Below are positions 35,593-45,902 of a stretch of DNA of 64,000 bases, in pieces. This DNA comes from Vibrio splendidus (lineage in GTDB: Bacteria > Pseudomonadota > Gammaproteobacteria > Enterobacterales > Vibrionaceae): contig NZ_MCUN01000046.1 of NCBI RefSeq assembly GCF_002873455.1, positions 124,001 through 188,000 of the forward strand, read 5' to 3'. Position 1 is the first letter of the stretch; the number at the start of each line of letters is the position of its first letter. A model generated the notes under the pieces. It was not told the DNA's origin. It did no database searches and saw only the letters and a list, made by a program, of their open reading frames with translations. The position numbers and the translations under genes were made by a program.

Positions 35593-36276
35593 TTAACGAA
35601 TGCGATTGAGCACCGCAAACATATCACCTTCTTCACCTTGAAGCGTCAACACATCACTGTTTAATGTGTAACGAGTACCATGTTCGCCATTTTCATACAG
35701 GAGTACTAGCTGGTCGCCTTCCGTGTAATACACTCCACGACGAACCACTTCACTGCCCACTTCATCAGACACTCGGAACATAAACACAAAGTCAGGTTGG
35801 AGTACTAGATCCATTTTTTGGATATTACTTGCACGTAAATCACTACCTGAAAGTTCAGCACTCGACCAAATACCAGCCAGTGCATTCGGTAAGGCTTTAG
35901 TAAACATGACGCCATTGAGGTTCAACATATTATGGTTACTGCTGTAGGCGTAAACTTGAGGCTCTGAGGTATTCAAACCCAAAATAATTGTGTCTTCATT
36001 GGCATTATACAAACCTTCCCAATGGTCGACACTATAGTCTTTCTTTTGAATATCAATGGAGAATGAGTAGTTTGAATCGAGGGTAAGCTTGATTGCTCTA
36101 AAATTTTCAGTACCTTTTTCAGGGGCTGAGTTCATCAAATACCAATCACCAAGTAACAAAGGAAGGTCAAAATGAGATAGATTGCTATCACTTTTTGATT
36201 GTTGATCGCTTGGAGCGACCTCACTCCCAAAAGCAACAAAACTTAAACAAGATAAAAATAGTAGAATCCATTTCAT
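35593..36276 (-). CDS. Exported protein of unknown function
   Basis: 227 residues: signal peptide MKWILLFLSCLSFVAFGSE, then two similar halves, each with a lipocalin- or META-like phrase: LLGDWYLMN...FSIDIQKKDYSVDHWEGLY and LAGIWSSAEL...FMFRVSDEVGSEVVRRGVYY. GAGG lies 8 nt before the ATG at 36276, which is preferred over the upstream ATG at 36342. The internal duplication suggests two small beta-barrel domains. Lies between pepN and prc. No family recognised. Confidence 0.75.
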   Translation of the reverse strand: MKWILLFLSCLSFVAFGSEVAPSDQQSKSDSNLSHFDLPLLLGDWYLMNSAPEKGTENFRAIKLTLDSNYSFSIDIQKKDYSVDHWEGLYNANEDTIILGLNTSEPQVYAYSSNHNMLNLNGVMFTKALPNALAGIWSSAELSGSDLRASNIQKMDLVLQPDFVFMFRVSDEVGSEVVRRGVYYTEGDQLVLLYENGEHGTRYTLNSDVLTLQGEEGDMFAVLNRIR

Positions 36277-36500
36277 ACGCACGCCCTCGTTTTCTTTAAG
36301 CTTAGGCACGTAATGAATAGAAAGCGAAAAAATATGATCCAAGTCACTAAATTTTAAGTGCGAAGTAACCAGATTTTAAATACGAAGTAACTGGGTGACA
36401 TAATCACTCGCAAAAACAGCTCTTAAAAATGAGTAATTCAGAATATTTTCAAGCTTAAATTAACAAAGAAACACCTTATTTTTGTCAAATCTCAGATACA

Positions 36501-36528
36501 AAAAAAAGCGAGCCTAAGCTCGCTTTTT
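36501..36528 (-). terminator. prc terminator
   Basis: AAAAAGCGAGC-ctaa-GCTCGCTTTTT, 35 bp after the prc stop; T-run on both strands. Confidence 0.85.
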
Positions 36529-36562
36529 ACCAAATGCCATCTTTAACAAGGTATGTTAGGGT

Positions 36563-38557
36563 CTATTTCTTTATCATATCTACCATGATAGCGACTGACT
36601 CATCAAGATAGGCGTCTGGGGCTTCGTAGTCTTTAGGAATATCATCTAACGTTTTAAATGCCTCTAATTTAGCGGCTTTTTGACGTTGGTTGATACGCTC
36701 TAAACGAAGCACATCCGCATCATCACTTTCTTGCTGACGTACCTTTTCATTCAAAGAAAGGTCGTTATCGTCTTTATCTGCCTTATATTTTTCAATATCT
36801 TGCGCGATAAAGCTAAATTCCATGTCAGTAGCAATGCGAGCTTGATGTTGGGCAGTCAAAGCAATAACTTCTTCATCGTTACGCTGTAACACTGCGTAAT
36901 TTGCTTTATCAATACTGTCCCAAGGCAGAGCATTATCTTCAACACTTTCACCAGTATCAGCAGGATCAATTGGTGTTGGATAAGCAATATCAGGTACTAC
37001 ACCTTTGTTTTGCGTACTCCCACCATTGATTCGGTAGAATTTCTGGATTGTGTATTGAACGTAGCCCAACTCTTTATCGAATAAATCATAGATATGATTC
37101 AAAGAGCGATGTTGTTGCACCGTTCCTTTACCGAAAGAGTTTTCGCCAAGGATGATTGCACGACCGTAATCTTGCATCGCTGCCGCAAAGATCTCAGAGG
37201 CTGAAGCACTATAGCGATTGACCAATACCGTTAGTGGGCCTTGGTAACTAATTTCACCATCAGTATCACTGTTCACTTTGACACGACCGTAGCTATCACG
37301 CACCTGAACAACGGGTCCCTCTTTGATAAACAAACCAGAGAGTTCAGTTGCTTCAGTGAGTGCACCACCACCATTGTTTCTCAGATCAACAATAATACCG
37401 TCAACACCTTGCCCTTTAAGCTCAGTGATCAGTTTGTCTGTATCTTTAGAAAGACCAACATAGAAGCTTGGTACTTCTAGTACACCAATCTTCTTGCCAT
37501 CTTTCTCGATAACTTCTGATTTAACAGCGCGGTCTTCTAAACGAATCTTATCGCGCACAATTGTGACAACGTGACTTTTTGCATCTTTACCATCTGGCAA
37601 GATCTGTAGCTTAACTTTGGTCCCTTTCGGTCCTTTGATTAATTGCACTACATCGTCTAAACGCCAGCCGATAACATCAATAATCTCTTCGCCATCTTGA
37701 CCAACACCAACAATACGATCGCCGTCGCTCAATTGTTTGCTGTTTGACGCAGGGCCACCAGCAACGAGAGATCGAATAACGGTGTAGTCGTCAGTCATCT
37801 GAAGTACAGCACCAATACCTTCTAGAGATAGATTCATCTCCGATTGGAATTGCTCTGCATTTCTTGGAGAAAGGTAGCTGGTGTGAGGATCAACTTCACG
37901 TGCAAATGCGTTCATGTAGATTTGGAAAGCATCTTCATTATGCGATTGCGTGATACGCTTCATCGCATTGTTGTAACGCTTTTCCAAAACTTCTTGAATC
38001 TCTGGCCATTCTTTACCAGTAAGTTTTAGGTTCAACGCATCGTATTTAACACGCTTCCTCCAAAGCTCATTCACTTCGGCGATATCTTTCGGCCATTCCG
38101 CTTCATTGCGATTGAGCTCAATACTTTCATCGGTATCAAACTTAATCTCAGTGTCTAGCAAAGACAGCGCATACTGAAAACGTTCAAAACGCTTCTGCAT
38201 AGAAAGATTATAAACATCGAAAGCAATCTGGTTATTACCCGCTTTCAGCTGATCGTCAATTTGAACAGATGATGAGGAGAAAGAGTCAATATCAGCTTGA
38301 GTGAAGATATTACGATTATAATCCAGCATCTCTAAATAACGATTAAAGATAGCTTGAGAGAAATCATCGTTGAGATTGAAGTGCTTGTAGTGAGAACGAG
38401 TGAATCGAGAAGTAACACGTTTACTAGCAGTTTCGTGTTGGGCCTCAGGAACGAGTAGAGGTAAATCGTCCTGATCTAATTTGGCTTCAAGAGCCTGAGC
38501 TGAAGCTGCTAGACAAAAGCTAGCAGCAATCAGTGTCAATTTTAAACGGCATTTCAT
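36563..38557 (-). CDS. prc: Tail-specific periplasmic protease Prc (S41 family)
   Basis: 664 residues: signal peptide MKCRLKLTLIAASFCLAASAQA, N-terminal helical domain, PDZ domain (about 230-330; LSLEGIGAVLQ, VAGGPASNSKQLSDGDRIVGVG), then the S41 core with VDLRNNGGGAL, the serine segment SASASEIFAAAMQDYGRA and the lysine in SFGKGTVQQ. C-terminal DUF3340 part complete. Prc cleaves FtsI and, with NlpI, MepS in the periplasm. It lies 18 bp after proQ on the same strand, the conserved proQ-prc operon. Confidence 0.96.
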   Translation of the reverse strand: MKCRLKLTLIAASFCLAASAQALEAKLDQDDLPLLVPEAQHETASKRVTSRFTRSHYKHFNLNDDFSQAIFNRYLEMLDYNRNIFTQADIDSFSSSSVQIDDQLKAGNNQIAFDVYNLSMQKRFERFQYALSLLDTEIKFDTDESIELNRNEAEWPKDIAEVNELWRKRVKYDALNLKLTGKEWPEIQEVLEKRYNNAMKRITQSHNEDAFQIYMNAFAREVDPHTSYLSPRNAEQFQSEMNLSLEGIGAVLQMTDDYTVIRSLVAGGPASNSKQLSDGDRIVGVGQDGEEIIDVIGWRLDDVVQLIKGPKGTKVKLQILPDGKDAKSHVVTIVRDKIRLEDRAVKSEVIEKDGKKIGVLEVPSFYVGLSKDTDKLITELKGQGVDGIIVDLRNNGGGALTEATELSGLFIKEGPVVQVRDSYGRVKVNSDTDGEISYQGPLTVLVNRYSASASEIFAAAMQDYGRAIILGENSFGKGTVQQHRSLNHIYDLFDKELGYVQYTIQKFYRINGGSTQNKGVVPDIAYPTPIDPADTGESVEDNALPWDSIDKANYAVLQRNDEEVIALTAQHQARIATDMEFSFIAQDIEKYKADKDDNDLSLNEKVRQQESDDADVLRLERINQRQKAAKLEAFKTLDDIPKDYEAPDAYLDESVAIMVDMIKK

Positions 38558-38574
38558 GCGTAGGAGTATCTCCT

Positions 38575-39198
38575 TTAAGCGCGCAAGTGCTCCGCTTTAA
38601 CAACCATTTGTAGGCCGTTTGCTAACTGAACACGCACATCTTCCTTATTGATTTCAACAATGGTCGCAGCCATGTTTCCTGTACCCATGTTCACATTTAC
38701 TTCTTTGCCAGCGATGAATTCGTCAGCGTTCAAAGCGCGTGTTTCTACAGGCTTTTCTACTTTCGGTGCTTTAGGCGCTTGACGACGAGGCTGTTGAGCT
38801 TTCTTCGCCTTAGCTTTCGCTTTGCCTTCTTCACGAGCTTTCTGTGCTTGTTCTTTACGACGAGCCTGAACTTTCGCTTTGCTTTCTGCAAGTGTAGCTT
38901 TAGCGTGCTCAACGTGCTCTTCTTCTAATGTGCCACACGCGTTGCCGTCTAGGTCAACACGATCTGCGCCAGCTTTTACGCCGTGCAGGTAACGCCATGA
39001 TGATGTGTACTGTCTTAACGCTGCACGAAGCTGAGTCTTACTTACTTTTTCGTCTTCATTTAGACGTTCAGCAAGATCTTGAAAAATACCAATTTTAAGT
39101 GGTTTTGCTTCACCTTCTAGAGTAAAGCATTTAGGGAAACATTCAGCAACATATGCGATAACTTCTTTGCTGTTTTTTAACTTTTCAGTGTTTTCCAT
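38575..39198 (-). CDS. proQ: RNA chaperone ProQ
   Basis: 207 residues. N-terminal FinO/ProQ domain (about 5-115; YVAECFPKCFTLEGEAKPLKIGIFQDL and SSWRYLHGVKAGADRVDLDG), a Lys/Ala/Glu-rich linker (about 115-155), and a C-terminal Tudor-like domain (VNMGTGNMAATIVEINKEDVRVQL). ProQ binds structured sRNAs and mRNA 3' ends. Co-transcribed with prc. Confidence 0.95.
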   Translation of the reverse strand: MENTEKLKNSKEVIAYVAECFPKCFTLEGEAKPLKIGIFQDLAERLNEDEKVSKTQLRAALRQYTSSWRYLHGVKAGADRVDLDGNACGTLEEEHVEHAKATLAESKAKVQARRKEQAQKAREEGKAKAKAKKAQQPRRQAPKAPKVEKPVETRALNADEFIAGKEVNVNMGTGNMAATIVEINKEDVRVQLANGLQMVVKAEHLRA

Positions 39199-39295
39199 GT
39201 GGGTTCCTGGTTTTTGCGGTTTTCCGCGAGCATTAAGAAAATATTTTTACGTATTATAGAGAGATGCTTGGGAAAAACCACAGTAAGAGAATAAT

Positions 39296-39787
39296 TTATG
39301 CCTTGTTCGCGTGCGAATTAAGCACCTTTTCCACTTCAGCCATAAAAAATGTCAATCCGTCTTCATCTATTTGAGAAAAACGACCAATATTTGGACTATC
39401 GATATCAAGAACACCCACGACTTTACTATCAATAGAGAATGGAATGACGATTTCTGAGTTACTTGCAGCGTCACAAGCGATGTGACCTTCAAATTCATGC
39501 ACATCATGAATGCGCTGAACTGTATTCGTCGCAACCGCAGTTCCACACACACCACGCCCTACCGGAATTCGAACACAAGCAGGTTGACCTTGGAATGGAC
39601 CCAGTACAAGTTCGTCTTTTTCCTTAGCTAGGTCTTGCTTCATTAAATAGAAACCCGCCCAATTCAGTTCATCCAATTCCATGAATAATAATGAACTAAT
39701 ATTGGCAAGATTTGCAATTAGATCGGTTTCTGATTCAATTAATGCAACGGCTTGTTTGGTTAAGCGTTGGTAATGTTCTATTTTCAT
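39296..39787 (-). CDS. msrC: Free methionine-(R)-sulfoxide reductase (GAF family)
   Basis: 163 residues, a single GAF domain. The three cysteines in ACVRIP, GVCGTA and IACDAA are spaced 10 and 24 residues, exactly as Cys84, Cys94 and Cys118 of E. coli MsrC, which carry out the reduction of free Met-R-SO. GGAAG is 5 nt before the ATG at 39787; an upstream TTG frame (39799) is less likely. Divergent from the ABC exporter gene. Confidence 0.9.
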   Translation of the reverse strand: MKIEHYQRLTKQAVALIESETDLIANLANISSLLFMELDELNWAGFYLMKQDLAKEKDELVLGPFQGQPACVRIPVGRGVCGTAVATNTVQRIHDVHEFEGHIACDAASNSEIVIPFSIDSKVVGVLDIDSPNIGRFSQIDEDGLTFFMAEVEKVLNSHANKA

Positions 39788-39876
39788 ATTAACTTCCAAT
39801 TAAATTGAGACTTCCATTATCAAGAGAACGCAGTAAAATGCGGCCATCAAACTAAATAGGACTCATTCTCATTACA

Positions 39877-41673
39877 ATGAACAATTCAGAAGACACTATT
39901 AGCCGTTCTTGGTTGATAACTCAAGTAAAAAAACACAAGTCCAAATTACTGTTTGCTAACTTTGTTGCTATTCTTGCAACCCTGATTAGCGTCCCTATCC
40001 CTCTGCTTATGCCACTCATGGTCGATGAAGTATTGCTTGATAAGCCAGCTTCAGGGTTAGAGATGATGAATCACCTACTTCCAGTATCATTGCAAACACC
40101 GACTGGTTATATTGCTCTTACTCTCTTGTTGGTTATCTTAATGCGCTCGGCCAGCCAAGCGCTGAATATTCTACAAGGTCGTCAGTTTACTTTGGTTTCC
40201 AAGACGATCACCTACCAGATGCGTAGCAAGATGATCGATAAACTTGGCCGCATTAGCATCCGACAATACGAGACCAAAGGCAGCGGCGGTATTAATGCTC
40301 ATCTGATTACAGACATTGAGACCATTGATAAGTTCATTGGATCAACCCTTTCTAAGTTTATCATCAGCTTCTTAACGGTGCTCGGTACCGCTATCGTCCT
40401 ACTATGGTTAGAGTGGCGTTTAGGGTTGTTCATTCTACTGGTCAATCCTGTTGTTATTTACTTTTCTCGTAAACTCGGTAGCCGAGTTAAACACCTCAAA
40501 AAATATGAGAACCAGTCTTTTGAGCGTTTCCAAAATCGCCTTGTCGAAACCTTAGATGGCATCTATCAACTTCGTGCCGCTAATAAAGAGCGTATCTTTC
40601 TGGATGAACTTAAAGTTCAAGCAAACCAAGTAAGAATCGATGCCGATAAATACGCGTGGCAATCTGAAGCTGCAGGCCGTGTTTCCTTTCTACTGTTTTT
40701 ATTAGGTTTCGAGCTTTTCCGTGCCGTCGCTATGCTAATGGTGTTATTCAGTGACTTAACCATTGGTCAGATTTTTGCTGTATTCGGCTACTTATGGTTC
40801 ATGTTAGGCCCTGTTCAAGAATTACTAGGAATTCAATTCTCTTGGTATAGCGCGAAGGCAGCGCTTCAGCGTATTAACGACCTACTGTTACTTGAAGAAG
40901 AACATCGTCCGGTGAGTAAAGTAAATCCGTTCAATGAACATCAAGAAGTGACAGTCGACATTGAAGACGTTACATTCTCTTACACATTAGAAAACACTGT
41001 TTTAAATAGGCTGTCGTTACACATACCTGCAGGCAAGAAAGTCGCTCTGGTAGGTGCTAGCGGTGGTGGTAAATCAACGTTGATCCAGTTACTAATTGGG
41101 GTTTATCAGGCGGACTCTGGTTGTATACGCTTTAACGGTGAAACAACAGACGACATCAGTTTTGACGTGATACGCAGTCAAATTGCCGTTGTTTTACAAC
41201 AACCTATACTCTTTAACGATACATTAAGGCATAATCTGACCCTTGGTGCTGAATACGATGAAATGTCGCTGTGGCGCGCGCTTGAAGTATCTCAGATGCA
41301 AGATGTAATCAAACAACTGAGTAATGGCTTGGATACGCAAATTGGTAGGAATGGCGTTCGACTGTCTGGCGGTCAACGACAACGTTTAGCGATAGCCCGC
41401 ATGGTGCTGAGTAATCCTAAATTTGTTATTCTTGATGAAGCGACATCGGCACTTGATACAGCAACAGAGTCAGCACTGCATAAAGCGCTGAGCGAGTTTT
41501 TGAAAGATCGCACAACTTTGATAGTGGCTCATCGGTTATCAGCGGTGAAACAGGCCGATCTAATCTATGTTTTAGAAGATGGGCAAGTAACACAAACGGG
41601 AACACATGGTGAATTGGTTGAACAACAAGGACTATATCAAACACTCTATGGCAGTGTGCAATCGCACGCCTGA
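39877..41673 (+). CDS. ABC exporter, fused membrane and ATPase domains
   Basis: 598 residues. Six membrane helices (about 20-310) precede an ATPase with Walker A GASGGGKST, Q-loop VVLQQPILFND, signature LSGGQRQRLAIAR, Walker B FVILDEATSALD and the switch histidine in IVAHRLSAV. This is the half-transporter (MsbA/LapB-like) layout that works as a homodimer. Cargo unknown. No HlyD or peptidase domain attached. Followed by letAB on the same strand after 90 bp. Confidence 0.88.
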   Translation: MNNSEDTISRSWLITQVKKHKSKLLFANFVAILATLISVPIPLLMPLMVDEVLLDKPASGLEMMNHLLPVSLQTPTGYIALTLLLVILMRSASQALNILQGRQFTLVSKTITYQMRSKMIDKLGRISIRQYETKGSGGINAHLITDIETIDKFIGSTLSKFIISFLTVLGTAIVLLWLEWRLGLFILLVNPVVIYFSRKLGSRVKHLKKYENQSFERFQNRLVETLDGIYQLRAANKERIFLDELKVQANQVRIDADKYAWQSEAAGRVSFLLFLLGFELFRAVAMLMVLFSDLTIGQIFAVFGYLWFMLGPVQELLGIQFSWYSAKAALQRINDLLLLEEEHRPVSKVNPFNEHQEVTVDIEDVTFSYTLENTVLNRLSLHIPAGKKVALVGASGGGKSTLIQLLIGVYQADSGCIRFNGETTDDISFDVIRSQIAVVLQQPILFNDTLRHNLTLGAEYDEMSLWRALEVSQMQDVIKQLSNGLDTQIGRNGVRLSGGQRQRLAIARMVLSNPKFVILDEATSALDTATESALHKALSEFLKDRTTLIVAHRLSAVKQADLIYVLEDGQVTQTGTHGELVEQQGLYQTLYGSVQSHA

Positions 41674-41763
41674 TGTTTTTTGTTCTAAGGATTTAAATCA
41701 GTTTTATTCCGGACTTTTCAATCAGTTTAACAGCCTGATTAGTGTTTCAACTTGGGAGGTCGC

Positions 41764-43089
41764 GTGACCTCCCCATCCGTAACCAACTCTTTATCGACTC
41801 AACACCAGTTGTCGACTAAGTCTCCGTCAACAACTAAGTCTCCGTTAAGAACCGGGCACCAGTGCGATAGCAGCTCAGTACGTCTGTGTCAGGGCTGCGA
41901 GATCCCCATTGATAAAATGGACATCCCTCTGGGGAAATCCGCATATTGTCCAAGATGTGGCACCCAGCTTTACCGAGGCGGTACTCCTAGCCTGTCTGGG
42001 AATCTAGCCATCGCGATTACCTGTTTATTGCTGTTTATCCCCTCACATTTTTTTGAATTTATCAGTATTCGTCTGATTGGCGTCATGATACCTGCGACGT
42101 TGCCATCAGGCGTCTTTACTTTAATGGGTGAAGGCTTCCCTCTACTTGGCTTACTCATCCTATTCTGCAGTTCGATTGCCCCATTACTCGTTTGTACCTC
42201 TGTACTCGTCACTCATGCATCACTGCGTTTTAAGATTTTCACACCATTTAGGTATGCGTTAGCCATTATCCAGACATTAAAGCATTGGATGATGTTGGAT
42301 GTGTTTCTGGTAAGTTTGGCGGTCTCATGTTTCAAACTACAAGATTATTCCGATATTTTTGTCGGCCCGGGCTTAGTCGGCCTTATTCTGCTACAGCTTT
42401 TCAGTGTCTTACTAGTAAGTCGTATCAGTGTGCGTCGCTATTGGGAAGCTTGGTCTCAAGAGTCTGATTACTCTTTTGCTGAAAGTAAGAAAGTACACTG
42501 CCACAACTGCCATCTTTCTCAACCTGACGGTCATACTTGCGTGCGTTGTCACCATGACTTATATCACCGTAAGCCCTACTCTATACAGAAGACATGGGCT
42601 TTGCTGTTTGCTGCATCAGTAGCAATCGTACCAGCCAACGTTATTCCCATTTCTATCCTTATTACAAACGGACAAAGGTTAGAAGACACAATAATTTCTG
42701 GTGTCGCTTCGTTAATTAATAGCGATATGTATGGTATCGCAGCGATCATTTTTATTGCCAGTATCGTCGTACCTGTCGCGAAAATACTTGGCTTAACGTA
42801 CATATTGATTTGTATAAAGATGAAGCGCGCGGTTTACCACAGGCAGCGCATGACCATCTATTTCATTGTGAAATGGGTGGGGAAATGGTCGGTAATGGAT
42901 CTGTTCGTTATTTCTATCATGATGACCTTGGTCGACCGTGGACAAATTTTAAACTTTACACCAGGTTATGGTGCAGTCGCTTTTGGTGTCGTTGTTGTTC
43001 TTACGATGCTGGCAGCGGAAAGCTTAGATCCTAGGCTAATTTGGGATAACTACACCTCTAAAGATGAGTCAGTGAATGAACAACGATAA
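41764..43089 (+). CDS. letA: PqiA/LetA family inner-membrane protein
   Basis: About 441 residues with two zinc-ribbon-like halves: CQGC...YCPRCGTQLYRG and CHNCHLSQ...CVRCHHDLYHR, each followed by about four membrane helices. It forms a complex with the MCE-tunnel protein LetB to move lipids between membranes. A GTG at 41764 preceded by GGGAGG is taken as start (the frame opens at TTG 41752). The first 35 residues are an odd Ser/Thr/Pro-rich stretch with repeated TKSP, not present in the E. coli protein. The 3' end overlaps letB by 14 bp. Confidence 0.9.
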   Translation: MTSPSVTNSLSTQHQLSTKSPSTTKSPLRTGHQCDSSSVRLCQGCEIPIDKMDIPLGKSAYCPRCGTQLYRGGTPSLSGNLAIAITCLLLFIPSHFFEFISIRLIGVMIPATLPSGVFTLMGEGFPLLGLLILFCSSIAPLLVCTSVLVTHASLRFKIFTPFRYALAIIQTLKHWMMLDVFLVSLAVSCFKLQDYSDIFVGPGLVGLILLQLFSVLLVSRISVRRYWEAWSQESDYSFAESKKVHCHNCHLSQPDGHTCVRCHHDLYHRKPYSIQKTWALLFAASVAIVPANVIPISILITNGQRLEDTIISGVASLINSDMYGIAAIIFIASIVVPVAKILGLTYILICIKMKRAVYHRQRMTIYFIVKWVGKWSVMDLFVISIMMTLVDRGQILNFTPGYGAVAFGVVVVLTMLAAESLDPRLIWDNYTSKDESVNEQR

Positions 43090-45733
43090 CCAATCACAAA
43101 CGTCATATTCACCAGAAGTAAGGAAAAACAAAGGCATCTCTCCTTTGTGGATTCTGCCGATATTAACCGTCGCATTAGCCGGTTGGTTAGTCATGAAATC
43201 GATACACGATGCAGGGCAACGTGTGCAGATATACTTCTCAGATGCCGCAGGTTTGGTCGCAGGTCGAACAACGATTCGTTACCAAGGCTTAGAGGTGGGT
43301 ATGGTGCGCGACATCACCTTGTCCAAAGATTTATCGAGCATCTATGTCGATGCTGACATCTACCCAGAAGCCAAGAAGCTACTTTCAAAGGGCACACGTT
43401 TCTGGCTCGTAAAACCAACGGCGAGTTTGTCCGGTATCTCAGGGTTAGACGCGCTTGTTTCAGGTAACTACATTGCTATTCATCCTAGCGAAACGAAAGA
43501 AGAACCAGAAACCGTTTTCCAAGCCCTAGAATCGTCCCCTTCTGATTTACTCGCTTCTGAAGGATTGAACATTTCACTGACGACCAAAGATCTGGGCGGT
43601 GTGTCTGTTGGCTCTCAAATAGTTTATCGTAGAATCCCTATTGGTGAGGTTTACAACTACCAGCTAAACGACAACGCTAAATCCGTTACGATTCAAGCAT
43701 CGATTAAAGATGAATACAGCCATATCATTACCGATCAAAGCCGCTTTTGGAATGTGAGTGGCTTAGGTGCCAGTATTGGATTTTCAGGCGTCGACGTGCG
43801 CTTAGAGAGCCTGAGCGCACTGCTTGGTGGTTCAATTGCGGTTGATTCTCCAGGAGAAGGTCAGCCCGTCGAGATGAACACCAAGTTCAAGCTCTACCCA
43901 GATTTGAAAACCGCCGGTCGTGGTATCTCTATCAAGATCGCCGTGCCAGATGACAACAAGATCAGCGCAACAGGCGCTCCGATCATGTATCGAGGCATCG
44001 AAATCGGTCAGATCACTGATTTATCTTTAAGCGAAGGCCGCGAAAACGTGGTTGCATCTGCAGCTATCCAACCGGCATTCAGTGACTTTTTAAATAACGG
44101 TAGTAAATTCGTTTTAGAAGAAGCTGAACTATCACTCACTGGTATGAAAAACATTGCCAACTTAGTGACAGGTAACTTTTTAACCTTGGTACCGGGCGAA
44201 GGTGAAAAGGCACGTCGATTTACTGCCATTCGTAAAAACGAATTCAGTCAAGAACAAGAGAAGACAGTCGCGATTCGTTTAACATCAAACAATTCATTCG
44301 GATTAGATGTCGGCACACAACTGCTCTACAAAGGCATTGCTGTTGGTTCTATCATTCAAGTTGGCTTAGTCGATGGTGTTGGCACTGGCTCTGACAAGCA
44401 CGAAGTGTTTATGGATGCGCTTATCGATAACGAATATGCTCACCTTATCAAAAGCCACAACCGTTTCTTTGTTACTGGTAGTGCGACCGCAGAGCTGACC
44501 GAATCAGGTTTAAGTGTTACGGTTCCACCAGCAAAACAGCTTCTTACTGGCTCGATTAGTTTTGTGAGTGAAGGTAAACCTGAAGCTCGAACTGACTACC
44601 AGCTTTTCCAAAGCAAATCGCTAGCAGAAATTGCTAAATTTAATCAGTCAGGCTCAAAGACGCTTTCGTTATTTGCTAGTGAGTTACCTTCAATTTCTAA
44701 AGGCAGCCCATTACTCTACCGTAACCTACAAGTTGGCAGCATTTCGGATTTTCAGCTTGCAGATGGTGGTGTAAGAATCAAAGTCACGATCGAAAATCGT
44801 TACACACACTTACTCAATAAACATACTGTTTTCTGGAACCGCTCAGGTGTAGAGATTGATGCTTCGCTATCAGGTATTAGTATTAAAGCGGCCCCCGTTA
44901 AAACGCTAATTCAAGGTGGTATTGCTTTTGATTCGCTTCCTGGTATCGACAATAAGCTCGGTGATGTGTGGAAGCTTTACAAAGATTCTAAATCCGCTCG
45001 AAAATTTGGCCGCGCAATTACGATTACCTCTTCGGGCGATCAAGAAGTCAGCAAGGGTATGGCTATCAAATACCAAGGTGTCACTGTTGGTGAGGTCACT
45101 TTGGTGATTCCTAACTTTAATAAAGGTGGCATTGAAATCACCGCGCGAATCTTACCTGAGTACGTTGACAAGATTGCCGTGGCGAACAGTCACTTCTGGT
45201 TGGCAGAACCTGAGATCGGCCTTAATGGCATCAAAAACGTCTCTGCGCTTCTCTCTAAGCACATCAACGTAGATCCGGGCAGTGGTGACAGAAATACGAA
45301 ATTTAAGCTTAGTAAAGGACCAGTGCAGCCTGAAGGCAAGATATTCCAGCTACAAAGCGAAACGCGAGGCTCGGTGTCTGAAGGCACACCTATCCTATTC
45401 CGTGAGCTAGAAATCGGTAGTGTTATCGATGTTCAACTAGGCGAGTTTGCTGACCGCATCATCTCTACGATTCAAATAGAACCTAACTACGCGTATCTGA
45501 TCCGCGCAAACACTGTGTTCTGGAACGTGTCAGGTGTCGATGTTTCTATCGGCCTCTCTGGTGCAAACATCAAAGCCGGAACGGTAGACAGTTTATTAAG
45601 AGGCGGAATTACCTTCTCAACGCCACCGACGAGTGAACTTCAGCCTGTGGCAAGCGAAGATCAGTCTTTCTACCTATACCCTCAAGCAGAAGATGAGTGG
45701 AAGTCATGGAGAACCGCGATTCCTCGCCCATAG
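43076..45733 (+). CDS. letB: MCE-family lipid transport tunnel protein LetB (YebT)
   Basis: 885 residues: one N-terminal membrane anchor (about 20-40), then seven MCE domains, recognised by the seven repeats of the pattern G..i.YrG.eVG (GRTTIRYQGLEVG, GSQIVYRRIPIG, GAPIMYRGIEIG, GTQLLYKGIAVG, GSPLLYRNLQVG, GMAIKYQGVTVG, GTPILFRELEIG). LetB hexamers stack the seven rings into a periplasmic tunnel between the two membranes. Seven domains and length equal E. coli LetB (877). Confidence 0.95.
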   Translation: MNNDNQSQTSYSPEVRKNKGISPLWILPILTVALAGWLVMKSIHDAGQRVQIYFSDAAGLVAGRTTIRYQGLEVGMVRDITLSKDLSSIYVDADIYPEAKKLLSKGTRFWLVKPTASLSGISGLDALVSGNYIAIHPSETKEEPETVFQALESSPSDLLASEGLNISLTTKDLGGVSVGSQIVYRRIPIGEVYNYQLNDNAKSVTIQASIKDEYSHIITDQSRFWNVSGLGASIGFSGVDVRLESLSALLGGSIAVDSPGEGQPVEMNTKFKLYPDLKTAGRGISIKIAVPDDNKISATGAPIMYRGIEIGQITDLSLSEGRENVVASAAIQPAFSDFLNNGSKFVLEEAELSLTGMKNIANLVTGNFLTLVPGEGEKARRFTAIRKNEFSQEQEKTVAIRLTSNNSFGLDVGTQLLYKGIAVGSIIQVGLVDGVGTGSDKHEVFMDALIDNEYAHLIKSHNRFFVTGSATAELTESGLSVTVPPAKQLLTGSISFVSEGKPEARTDYQLFQSKSLAEIAKFNQSGSKTLSLFASELPSISKGSPLLYRNLQVGSISDFQLADGGVRIKVTIENRYTHLLNKHTVFWNRSGVEIDASLSGISIKAAPVKTLIQGGIAFDSLPGIDNKLGDVWKLYKDSKSARKFGRAITITSSGDQEVSKGMAIKYQGVTVGEVTLVIPNFNKGGIEITARILPEYVDKIAVANSHFWLAEPEIGLNGIKNVSALLSKHINVDPGSGDRNTKFKLSKGPVQPEGKIFQLQSETRGSVSEGTPILFRELEIGSVIDVQLGEFADRIISTIQIEPNYAYLIRANTVFWNVSGVDVSIGLSGANIKAGTVDSLLRGGITFSTPPTSELQPVASEDQSFYLYPQAEDEWKSWRTAIPRP

Positions 45734-45793
45734 AGTGAATCCTCAGAAACTCCAAGCAAATTAATACAGCTTAACGAAGACTAATTCTTCATC

Positions 45794-45819
45794 AAAATGC
45801 AGCCATTCGGCTGCATTTT
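45794..45819 (+). terminator. letAB terminator
   Basis: AAAATGCAGCC-attc-GGCTGCATTTTT, 60 bp after the letB stop. Confidence 0.87.
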
Positions 45820-45902
45820 TGTTGTTTGCCGTAAATATGGTTTAGGACGACCTCATTTTGCTTTAAACTCCCCGCATTAATGCAATAATTCGAGATACTC
45901 TT

